Of a stretch of 60,000 bases of DNA, positions 51,301 through 60,000 are shown in pieces. Made by a program: the position numbers and the translations under genes. Every line of letters begins with the position of its first letter. Positions within the stretch are counted from its first letter, which is position 1. Where the stretch lies: contig NC_092566.1 of NCBI RefSeq assembly GCF_037975245.1, forward strand, positions 8,848,001 to 8,908,000, in the 5' to 3' direction. The notes below the pieces were generated by a model. It saw only the letters and a list, made by a program, of their open reading frames with translations, searched no databases and was not told the origin of the DNA. Source of the DNA: Apostichopus japonicus. Its lineage: Eukaryota; Echinodermata; Holothuroidea; Aspidochirotida; Stichopodidae.

Positions 51301-54173
51301 CATGTTTAGCAGAGTACTTACTATGTATTCTGTGTAGCTGTTTATTTGCCGCATGTTATATTAGCTGAGTAAGTATCATGCACACTACATGTCTTTACAG
51401 TTGAGTACTTGCTACCATCTCTGTTTAGATGAGTTATTGCTGTGCATTTCGTGTAGCGGAGTACTTACTGTGTACTTTTATGTAGCTGGGTAATTACTAT
51501 GCACTCTGCCGGTCTGTGTAGCTGGGTAATTACTATGCACAGTCTTTGTAGCTGAGTTATGACAGTAAACTCTATGTACAGCTGAGAAGGTACCGTGCTA
51601 TCTGTGTAGCTGATAAGTTACTCTGCATTAATGTATGCAGCATCAATAGTAGCAGCCCCTTATTACTATGCACTCTGTCTGTGTAGCTGTGTAATTACTA
51701 TACACTGTCTGTGTAGCTGAGTTATGACCGTACACTCTATGTACAGCTGAGAAGGTACTGTGTAGCTGATAAATTACTCTGCATTAATGTCTGCAGCATC
51801 AATAGTAACAGCCCCTTATTACTATGCACTCTGTCTGTATAGCTGTGTAATTACTATGCACTCTATCTGTGTAGCTGAGTCATGACAGTACACTCTATGT
51901 ACAGCTGAGAAGGTACTGTGCTATCTGTGTAGCTGATAAATTACTCTGCATTAATGTATGTAGCATCAATAGTAACAGCCCCTTATTACTATGCACTCTG
52001 TCTGTGTAGCTGAGTAATTACTATGCACTCTGTCTGTGTAGCTGTGTAATTACTATGCACTCTGTCTGTGTAGCTGAGTTATGACCGTACACTCTATGTA
52101 CAGCTGAGAAGGTACTGTGCTATCTGTGTAGCTGATAAATTACTCTGCATTAATGTATGTAGCATCAATAGTAACAGCCCCTTATTACTATGCACTCTGT
52201 CTGTGTAGCTGTGTAATTACTATGCACTGTCTGTGTAGCTGAGTTATGACCGTACACTCTATGTACAGCTGAGAAGGTACTGTGTAGCTGATAAATTACT
52301 CTGCATTAATGTATGCAGCATCAATAGTAACAGCCCCTTATTACTATGCACTGTCTGTGTAGCTGAGTTATTACTATGCACTCTGTCTGTGTAGCTGTGT
52401 AATTACTATGCACTGTCTGTGTAGCTGAGTTATGACAGTACACTCTATGTACAGCTGAGAAGGTACTGGGCTATCTGTGTAGCTGATAACTTACTCTGCA
52501 TTAATGTATGCAGCATCAATAGTAACAGCCCCTTATTACTATGTTTATACTTACAGGAGCTGCACACTGTGTACTTGCAGCATACTGGCAGAAAATATTG
52601 GGGAAGGAGACCTTTTATGGTAAGATATGGATCAAGAAATTCATGAGTAAAGCACATGAATTGGAAGGTTAATCTAATGGTGTGAGTGTGGAATTAATTT
52701 AATTATATAGAGTCTAATTTGTCTTGTAGAACATGCAATACATGTAATGCTGATTGCTTTGAAGGGATATTCGAGTGGTCAAAAGTGCTGGATATATTCT
52801 GCATTTTTTTCTATTCTTTTCTTTTCCAGCTCATTTATTCATAAGTATTATAAGTATGGTACATTTTTTTTGTACTTACAGTTTTGATAACAACAGTGAT
52901 AGGACATTGTTATACAATCTCAGTATCATATAAGAAATTATTTATATAAAAAATGCAGAAATTTTTTCAGAATTAAGTAATGGTAGTGACCAATATTACA
53001 AATCGTACTATACTTCAAACAGAACCAATTCAATCTTCAATGAATAGAAATAGTGTAGGAACATAGAACAACCAGTAAACACAATGAAACATTTAACAAT
53101 AACAGATCAAGTTTCAAACAGGCTTGCATGGGAGATGAGCAAAACAGTTCTTTAGTACATTAAACTTACTTTATATTACTTGTTTTGTGTGTCGGGCTTA
53201 GAATTGATATAATTTTCTACTTCCATAATGAATTTCATTTTGTAGAGAACTTGTTACATGTTGGCATAATCTCCATCAACTTGCAATTATATTCATTATA
53301 TTTACAATGCAAAATGAATTAATTGGGTGATATAATACTAAATTATATCCAAAGATAAAATCCTTTCTGGCCAGCATCTTGAGGTTACAAACACAGCTGC
53401 ATAGTAATAATAATAATAACAAATTACATTTATAATATTTTGTATGGCAACGATCTGAATTGTTTATATGTGGTAATTTTATTTTGGTTATTGCATCTGG
53501 CAACAGTAGAGTGAATGATGTCAACACACCACTACAGCTGAAAAATGTTTTGCTTTTCTCCCTCATATTTAAATGGCTTATTCACAGAGGACAATGTCAA
53601 CGAAAAAAAGAAAGAAAAAAGATTTCATTTTGAATACAGAGGGAATTTAACAGCAAAGCTATCATTCCAAATGTACCACATATCCAGTATAAATTAGCTA
53701 GAAGTTTATATTGGGTAAAGGTAAAAGCTCCTGAAGTAAATCTACTGTGATAGGATCAACTACCACCTACTGTGACCCACTTCCCAGAAGAATTAACAGC
53801 TTAACAGGTCAAAATAGGTTATAAAAGTAAATTGTAATATTATTCCGTCTGGTTACGAAACGCGGTTCTGAGATGGGGTTTCCAACAGCCAGTGACGAAT
53901 ATTATTTCTTTCAAGTGTTGCATTGTCTGCCAATGGAGTACCCCTTTAATCTTCAGATATGTGATAAAGACAAAATGGAGCTACAGTGCTCTTACTATTG
54001 GAAGTTATTAAATTATTTCAACACTTATCACTGTTGTATTTTTCTGTTTTCTTCTTGTAGCTCGTCAATGCTCGAAACGAGGAGGGAACCTGGAAGTCTG
54101 TATCCTGGATGGTGATAGGGTGGAACTAGCAGGAACCGTTGCTGTCATATTTAAGGGAACCATAAGACTCTGA
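45282..54173 (+). CDS. PBLD: PBLD, phenazine biosynthesis-like domain protein (9 exons, 297 aa)
   Basis: Complete spliced gene. CDS exons: 45282-45371, 46068-46170, 47376-47474, 48504-48613, 49251-49280, 50079-50170, 50837-51030, 52557-52619, 54061-54173; 894 nt in one frame. It matches human PBLD (288 aa): F.VDAF.S.PF.GNPAAVCL at the start, MNQAETAFI (E49, aligned to the catalytic Glu of PhzF), WFTP and LCGHATLAS (H84), RYFDPWNGIPEDPVTGAAH (D236), and AGTVAVIFKGTI at the end. The PhzF fold is two symmetric beta-barrel halves with an active site between them. The PhzF reaction is an isomerisation in phenazine synthesis, but the animal substrate is not known to me. Likely cytosolic; no signal peptide or membrane segment. 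Confidence 0.95.
46068..46170 (+). CDS. PBLD: PBLD exon 2
   Basis: 103 nt after TTTTTAG. Encodes GGLSEDEKQKIATEMNQAET and AFIQLL, including the presumed catalytic E49. Confidence 0.94.
47376..47474 (+). CDS. PBLD: PBLD exon 3
   Basis: 99 nt. Encodes FKLQWFTPVMEVNLCGHATL and ASSATLF; contains the GHATLA motif. The donor GTCAAT is weak, but phase and protein alignment require it. Confidence 0.92.
48504..48613 (+). CDS. PBLD: PBLD exon 4
   Basis: 110 nt. Encodes GNNNDSIKFQTRSGRLIAKK and GDCIAINLP, corresponding to the human LTFVTLSGELRARR...IVLDLP strand pair. Confidence 0.92.
49251..49280 (+). CDS. PBLD: PBLD exon 5 (30-nt micro-exon)
   Basis: 10 codons, LPQDTDEIVQ, in phase 0. Acceptor TTATTTCAG, donor GTATGT. 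It fills the linker that precedes the second half in human PBLD. Confidence 0.8.
50079..50170 (+). CDS. PBLD: PBLD exon 6
   Basis: 92 nt. Encodes LVVGAHKPIDVQFAPGANSE and ILVRLPDDVS; ILVRL parallels LLVRLSDV in human PBLD. Confidence 0.92.
50837..51030 (+). CDS. PBLD: PBLD exon 7
   Basis: 194 nt. Encodes the second-half core: HGLLQVYNF, GVILTVKG, PFDFLSRYFDPWNGIPEDPV. D236 of EDPVTG aligns with the conserved active-site Asp of PhzF proteins. Donor GTAAGA. Confidence 0.95.
51200..52545. repeat. Higher-order minisatellite in PBLD intron 7
   Basis: Short units such as TGTGTAGCTGAGTAATTACT with TATGCACTCTGTC are organised into larger blocks. Each block ends in CATCAATAGTAACAGCCCC (starts 51641, 51797, 51964, 52163, 52319, 52514; spacings 156, 167, 199, 156, 195). 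Diverged single units occur from about 51200. The last block ends about 15 bases before the exon 8 acceptor. Confidence 0.9.
52557..52619 (+). CDS. PBLD: PBLD exon 8
   Basis: 63 nt. Encodes GAAHCVLAAYWQKILGKETF-Y, matching the human GSAHAVLSSYWSQHLGKKEM segment that follows EDPVT. Acceptor TACTTACAG immediately after the minisatellite. Confidence 0.94.
54061..54173 (+). CDS. PBLD: PBLD exon 9 and stop
   Basis: 113 nt. Encodes ARQCSKRGGNLEVCILDGDR and VELAGTVAVIFKGTIRL before TGA (54171-54173), matching the human C-terminus (CSHRGGELGI.L..DGRV.I.G.A.VV.EGTL). Confidence 0.95.
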
Positions 54174-54217
54174 ACCAAGTTGTTATGAATGAAAGGTTGG
54201 GTAATGTTGTAGGGTGT

Positions 54218-54223
54218 ATTAAA
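54218..54223 (+). promoter_or_regulatory. Candidate PBLD polyadenylation signal (ATTAAA)
   Basis: ATTAAA variant 45 bases after the stop. Weak on its own; no AATAAA is nearby. Confidence 0.3.
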
Positions 54224-54291
54224 ATGTATCAAATATAACAAAATTACGGGTAGTTATCGCTTTCATTTGTGTCATTTGTCTTTTGTGTGCC

Positions 54292-54410
54292 TTAAAGGGT
54301 GTGAAGACTCGCGCACAAAGAAACGTCTGATGCCGGTAATCTGACCTAGTTTCGAATGAGGTGTAACAGAAGTGTTAGACACCACCGCCAGGATCTGGGT
54401 CAGTGATCTT
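54292..54410. mobile_element. Partial TTAA-type element, inverted relative of 30546-30909
   Basis: TTAA, then AGGGTGTGAAGACTCGCG, and about 115 bp that is the reverse complement of 30795-30905, including GGTAATCTGACCTAGTTTCG. The second terminus was not found, so truncated or with a diverged interior. Confidence 0.6.
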
Positions 54411-55620
54411 AAAGCCTATGTGGTGAATTTGTTTGCGCTGAACAACAACTCTTACAGGAAAATCTTGCTGCGTCAATGTGTGAAGTCAAAGTGCCTCAAG
54501 AATAATTTTCAAGTAGTTTTTTGTTTGTATTTAACACACTTTTGAAACTAACAAGTATTAGCCGATAGTAGAATGCCAACTGACCAAACTATTTAAGACA
54601 TTTTCCTAGAATTTCCTCTTAAAATAGAGGGATCATGATTTAGTAATGAATTAATTTGATCCCATCCTCAACGTTTTGTCACATGTTTGATTATGCAGAT
54701 TACCTGTTTTCCTTTATTGGTTACCAAGAACCGTATTGCATCATACAGACTAATTGGTCCTTTTGTTATTTTGTGACCAAATCAAACAATTTGATTGGTT
54801 GGAAGTATGTCATTTATTCGCCTCAAGTGTAGAAATTAGTCCGAACGGGGGCCGACGCAACATAGTGCTACGAGACATTACTGAAATACCTTGCTTTTAA
54901 TTTTAGAAAAATATATAAATAATGTATCTTTATAATTTAATTAAAATTCCTGTGTACTTCAGTTTGTTTGTAATAGGTGAACTAGAAAATTATGAGATGG
55001 TTGTGATTAAATTTTCAAGGCAAAATAAGTTGTAGTTTGTTTCAATTATTGCCTACTATTGTGCCATAAGTAGGATTGTCACACTTGAATCGAACGAGGG
55101 TCTTTGTGTGTTGGGACTGAGGTAGGAGTGGTTCTACATCACAGTCTATATTACAAGTCCTTTTTAATGTAGACACTGTAATGTTAGAAGTTTTTGTTGA
55201 AGTCATAAAGCTATCTTTTGCACATGGTACAAATAGAAGTCTATATGTGTATCATCCTGTATTTACGATGAATTAGCTTTTGGTCTGGTATAATCGGGGC
55301 GGTGGGTGGGTTTGGTTGGGGGAGGGTGGCGGCGGATTGAAAGGAATGAGGAGAATGAAAAGAAAGAAAGGAAGTAAAATAGGAAAGGGAGAGGCCTGAA
55401 GCCCTGTGTCAAATGGCCCACTACTTGGTATGCTGTGCTGAACGTCATTTATTGGCTTTGGAAACGCCAAACTGGTAACCATCAACGAGGAAAGTCAACC
55501 AATTTCACTTCTCATGGTGTATCTGTCACTGAAAGAAAGAAACTAATTTTTTGACGAAAGAACCATCGACATCGATGCAACAACGTTTAGTAACGAAGGT
55601 TGATACAACAGGAAAGAAGC
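54411..55620. other. Intergenic, no gene seen
   Basis: AT-rich sequence without a convincing coding frame. A purine-rich tract of GGAGAATGAAAAGAAAGAAA type lies at about 55340-55390. Confidence 0.4.
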
Positions 55621-55624
55621 AAAT

Positions 55625-55945
55625 TAGGCCCAGGGATGTGCAGATGATTTCAAAGGTTGGAGACAGGGGGGGACCAGAGTAGGCCCAGTGTTGTGCAGAG
55701 CATTTCAAAGATTTGCAGGCGGGGGTGAGGGGGGGTGGGTGGGGACCAAAGTAGGCTCAGTGATGTGCAAAGGATTTCAAATATTGGAGGCAGGGGAGGG
55801 AGGGGAGGGAGGGGGATATTCGATAGACCAAAGTAGGCCCAGTGATGTGCAGAAGATTTCAAAAGTTGGAGGCGGGGGTGGGGAATAGGCCCAGTGATTC
55901 GTAGAATACTTCAAAGGTGGAAAGGGGGGGGACCAAGTTCCAAAT
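55625..55945. repeat. G-rich minisatellite
   Basis: Five units of 50-83 bp starting AGGCCCAGTGATGTGCAGA (about 55627, 55681, 55752, 55835, 55886). Each has a conserved ATTTCAAA..TTGGAGGC part followed by a variable G-rich tail. Further G-runs continue to about 56100. Confidence 0.85.
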
Positions 55946-56104
55946 TTCCGAGACAGCATGAGTAATGGGGGGGGGGGGAGGGGGGCATTAATCTTTATGA
56001 ACTGGGTTTTGGGCTGCCCAACACTTAAATTATTGAAGGCTGTGGGGTCGTTGATAGCAAATCACGCGTAGATTGCGGGGGTGGGTGGGGGGGGGGGGAG
56101 ATCT

Positions 56105-58200
56105 ACACTCACACACTTCCACACATTTCTTCTCCGAGAACAAAAGTGGCATTCGACGAAGCTTTAGTCATTTAAATTTGATATGAAATGGCGTCAAGAT
56201 ATGGTTATTAAAGTTCATTTTCCCAACAAAATATGAGTGTTTATACTACTCTTATCACCTGGAAAGGAATCAAAAGGGCGCCACACAAAACAGGCACAAT
56301 TTTCGGAAGAATTAAAAAAGTCGTGATTTTCAATCTTGGCCAAAATCGAAGAAAATCATAAGGGTATAGGCTTACAAAATTGTCGAATTTGCGCCAAAAA
56401 TGAAAGTTTTCACATCCCTGTCAGGATACGTATAACGGTTTCCCAGCACCCAGTAGACGCTTCTCTCGAGACAAAAGTGGCATTCGAAGAAGCTTTAGTC
56501 ATTTAAATTTGATATGAAATGGCGTTAAGATATGGTTATTAAATTTCATTTTCCCAACAAAATATGAGTGTTTATACTACTGTTATCACCTGGAAAGGAA
56601 TCAAAAGGGCGCCACACAAAACAGGCACAATTTTCGGAAGAATTAAAAAAGTCGTGATTTTCAGTCTTGGCCAAAATCGAAGAAAATCATAAGGGTATAG
56701 CCTTACAAAATTTTGTAAGGCTATATACCCTTATGATTTTCTTCGATTTTGGCCAAGACTGAAAATCACGACTTTTTTAATTCTTCCGAAAATTGTGCCT
56801 GTTTTGTGTGGCGCCCTTTTGATTCCTTTCCAGGTGATAAGAGTAGTATAAACACTCATATTTTGGTGGAAAAATGAAATTTAATAACCATATCTTGACG
56901 CCATTTCATATCAAATTTAAATGACTAAAGCTTCGTCGAATGCCACTTTTGTCTCGAGAGAAGCGTGTACTGGGGTGCGAGTCGTCCGTTTTATCATCCT
57001 GACAGGAATTTGAGAACTTTTAGTTTTGGCCCAAATTCGACAATTTTGTAAGGCTATATACCCTTATGAATTTCTTCGATTTTGGCCAAAATCACGGCTT
57101 TTTTAATTCTTCCGAAAATTGTGCCTGTTTTGTGTGGCGCCCTTTTGATTCCTTTCCAGGTGATAAGAGTAGTATAAACACTCATATTTTGTTGGAAAAA
57201 TGAAATTTAATAACCATATCTTGACGCCATTTCATATCAAATTTAAATGACTAAAGCTTCGTCGAAAGCCACTTTTGATCTCGGGTAAAGCGTGTACTCG
57301 TTGCCGGGAATCCGTTATACGTATCTTGACAGGGATTTGAGAACTTTCATTTTTGGCCCAAATTCGACAATTTTGTAAGGCTATATACCCTTATGATTTT
57401 CTTCGATTTTGGCCAAAATCACGACTTTTTTAATTCTTCCCAAAATTGTGCCTGTTTTGTGTGTGGCGCCCTTTTGATTCCTTTCCAGGTGATAAGAGTA
57501 GTATAAACACTCATATTTTGGTGGAAACATGAAATTTAATAACCATATCTTGACGCCATTTCATATCAAATTTAAATGACTAAAGCTTCGTCGAATGCCA
57601 CTTTTGTTCTCGGGAGAAGCGTGTACTGGGTGCTGGGAATCCGTTATACGTATCCTGACAGGGATGTGAAAACTTTCATTTTTGGCCCAAATTCGACAAT
57701 TTTGTAAGGCTATACCCTTATGATTTTCTTCGATTTTGGCCAAAATCACGACTTTTTTAATTCTTCCCAAAATTGTGCCTGTTTTGTGTGTGGCGCCCTT
57801 TTGATTCCTTTCCAGGTGATAAGAGTAGTATAAACACTCATATTTTGGTGGAAAAATGAAATTTAATAACCATATCTTGACGCCATTTCATATCAAATTT
57901 AAATGACTAAAGCTTCGTCGAATGCCACTTTTGTCTCGAGAGAAGCGTGTACTGGGTGTGAGTCGTCCGTTTTATCATCCTGACAGGAATTTGAAAACTT
58001 TCAGTTTTGGCCCAAATTCGACAGTTTTGTAAGGCTTTGTATACCCTTATGAGTTTGTTCGATTTTGGCCAAAATCACGGCTTTTTTAATTCTTCCCAAA
58101 ATTGTACCTGCCGTGTGTGGCGCCCTTTTGATTCCTTTCCATCGGTGATAACAAAATTGTCGAATTCGGGCCAAAAATGAAAGTTTCACATTTTCAAATT
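56105..58200. repeat. Roughly 330-bp satellite array with head-to-head inversion
   Basis: Two units on one strand (conserved AGGGTATAG at about 56363 and 56693, 330 apart), then at about 56712 the array flips and four to five units follow on the other strand (TACCCTTATGA at about 56729, 57059, 57389, 57714, 58046). Units share GGCGCCCTTTTGATTCCTTT, TTAAATGACTAAAGCTTCGT and GAAATTTAATAACCATATCT. The flip point is a palindrome: GCCTTACAAAATTTTGTAAGGC at its core. A degraded unit fragment lies at about 58527-58542. Confidence 0.9.
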
Positions 58201-58209
58201 TCATTTTTT

Positions 58210-60000
58210 GATATGAAATGACGTCAAGATAACATGGGACCTTCTGTAAAAGGAGGTGTGCGACTCTGGGTCTCCTCCAAAATTGTTAGAGGTCAAATGA
58301 ATCTGAAGAATACTTAAAAAAAATTAAGGTATTTTACTGTTTTACTAGTTCGAAACTCAAGGTTGTCCAAACACAACTCTTAACCTGTATGTGAGGTTTA
58401 AAAAGTGGGTATACCATCATATGAGCGGTCTAAGCCATCCGGGCTTGAATCTAAAATATCCCTGACTGAACCAATTCCTTCCGACTGACTGTTTGTGTTG
58501 TAACATTTTGTCTATTCAATAAGAAATCAAAAGGGCGCCATCCATCATACTAATGAGTTTTCACGAAAATATTATTTTGACCAATTTTCCAAGCTTGGAT
58601 AAACGTTTCCGTGAAGCCATTTTTAGCGAGAAATATGAAAACAATTAGATGTAAACGACATGAAGATGTTGTATTCATATGTTGCTTCACCATCATATCA
58701 CAAGGGCACTCTATTCCTATGCGTAATTTACACTCTTGCAATAGGTTAGTCATGTTGCCTAACTTTTACCCTAACTCTGGGTTGGTTTACCACCACACCA
58801 ACTTCTGGGCAAATGTGCTCCTAGTATGAGCAAATATATTCTCTCATTTCTTAGGCATAAATTTGCCCGATTTCGTGGCAGTTTATTTTGCCTATTTGTC
58901 GGGCATTATATGCTACAGCCGTTGAATAAAACGTGTTTACTCAACTAAGGCCTAATTGCTACCCAACCGTTGGTATGGCGGTATATGAAGTAAAATGTTC
59001 GGTGAACGTTGGGTATCCTGGACTCAATGAGACGAACGAAAACAAAATAGCACGTCCTGTTTTCAATCAGTTTTTTATTACGACATTTTACATAGAAAGC
59101 TTGAACGGATTATTTTAAATGGGGAGTGTTTGTTTTGAAGCGAACATGTAAACAACATTATGAAAGTTGTAAGCAAAATATGACCCATCATTTCACAACT
59201 GAACTTCCAGTAATTGAGCAACTCTTCACAAATGAACTATTGAAGGAAATCATTAAGTTACAGTATCTGATGGTTTGAGTTATTTTCTTTGAGGTAATGA
59301 TACAGAGCAAATATATTGCGACATTAAATTTAAATAACCACAATCATTTGTAGCATACTACAAAACCAATACTCTGTTTTACCTAAGAGCATAAATTGTC
59401 CTTGATATTCCTAACCAAAGAGGTGTGATTAGACCCCATACTATCAACACAACCGCAAATGATGTCAATTAACTTGAGGCAAATAAATGGGGGGAAATTC
59501 AGGAATATTCACTTTCAATTCACTAAATTAGAACCCTACTCCTTTAAGTACAGAAGCTATAATGAAGGACATCAATAGTATGGTAACACTGTTCTGGTCC
59601 CTTTATAGCCCCAAAGCTTAGAATGAGCTGAGACCACAACTCTTTATGATACCAAGACCAGACACCCACGTTGTTTAAACTCCCATACAGCCTTACATTT
59701 AAGTTGGTACTCGATATCCACTACATAATGAGACTTAGTTAACAGCTGTGGTAAGCCTGTGCTCTGGGGAATGGGCTTCCGTTCAATTAATACAAATGCT
59801 TGCTTTGGTTTATACCCCTCCTTAGCAGACCACCAAGACAATATGTTGTTACCTTTTACTTCCAATACAAGTTACTGTATACTACACAAATCTGATGCAT
59901 TCATACTGCGAATGCATCCATGCCATTGGAGTTTGGTAAACTTTACTTACCCAATGGGTAAACTAGCAACCCAATACAATCCAAGGTCAACACTATAAGT
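58210..60000. other. Right-end sequence, no recognised gene
   Basis: No repeat family or gene was recognised. On the minus strand 59865-59644 is open and ends near a good donor (GTAAGG at about 59691), but no family match came to mind and the acceptor side is poor. Confidence 0.3.

Noticed and set aside
55650-55959. Pro-rich minus-strand open frames
   Set aside because: Produced by the G-rich minisatellite on the opposite strand.
55625-58200. CRISPR-like repeat arrays
   Set aside because: Unit lengths of 50-330 bp without unique spacers, in a eukaryotic genome: minisatellite and satellite DNA.

Overview
The window is animal nuclear DNA. It has AT-rich, intron-rich genes with short exons and GT/AG splice sites, tRNA-derived SINEs, hAT-like miniature elements, microsatellites and poly-G runs, and no prokaryotic gene organisation. 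Protein similarity and repeat style suggest a marine invertebrate deuterostome, most likely an echinoderm (perhaps a sea cucumber). That placement is an inference. Exon models were built by hand from reading frame, splice sites and remembered protein families; no search was run.

Layout: (1) about 1.3-4.0 kb, minus strand: part of TMA16, a 60S ribosome-assembly-associated protein; its last exon lies beyond the left edge. (2) 6.5-25.6 kb, plus strand: a complete ten-exon adenosine kinase gene (ADK copy 1, 357 aa) with an 8.8-kb first intron. Its N-terminus resembles the nuclear isoform of vertebrate ADK. (3) 28.5-39.3 kb, plus strand: a second, tandem ADK gene (copy 2). Exons 2-10 are certain. 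A first exon is proposed at 28481-28539 and would give a basic, presequence-like N-terminus. Intron phases are the same in both copies and exon lengths differ only in exons 1, 3 and 10. Copy 2 differs at several motif positions, including NETE to NETD in the Mg/phosphate motif. (4) 45.3-54.2 kb, plus strand: a complete nine-exon PBLD gene (PhzF-fold isomerase-like protein, 297 aa). (5) 54.2-60 kb: no convincing gene; a G-rich minisatellite and a roughly 330-bp satellite that reverses direction head-to-head.

Mobile and repeated DNA is prominent. At 41358-43083 elements are nested several deep, and three of the insertions have perfect 8-bp target duplications. At 26696-26916 there is a SINE-like retroposon whose head matches U2 snRNA, with a poly-A tail and 19-bp target duplications. 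There are also tRNA-headed SINEs, TTAA-flanked and other inverted-repeat elements, a LINE reverse-transcriptase relic, and a higher-order minisatellite that runs up to the splice acceptor of PBLD exon 8.

The two ADK genes would both phosphorylate adenosine to AMP, possibly in different compartments. TMA16 lies head-to-head with ADK copy 1, about 2.5 kb apart. PBLD shows no evident functional link to ADK.
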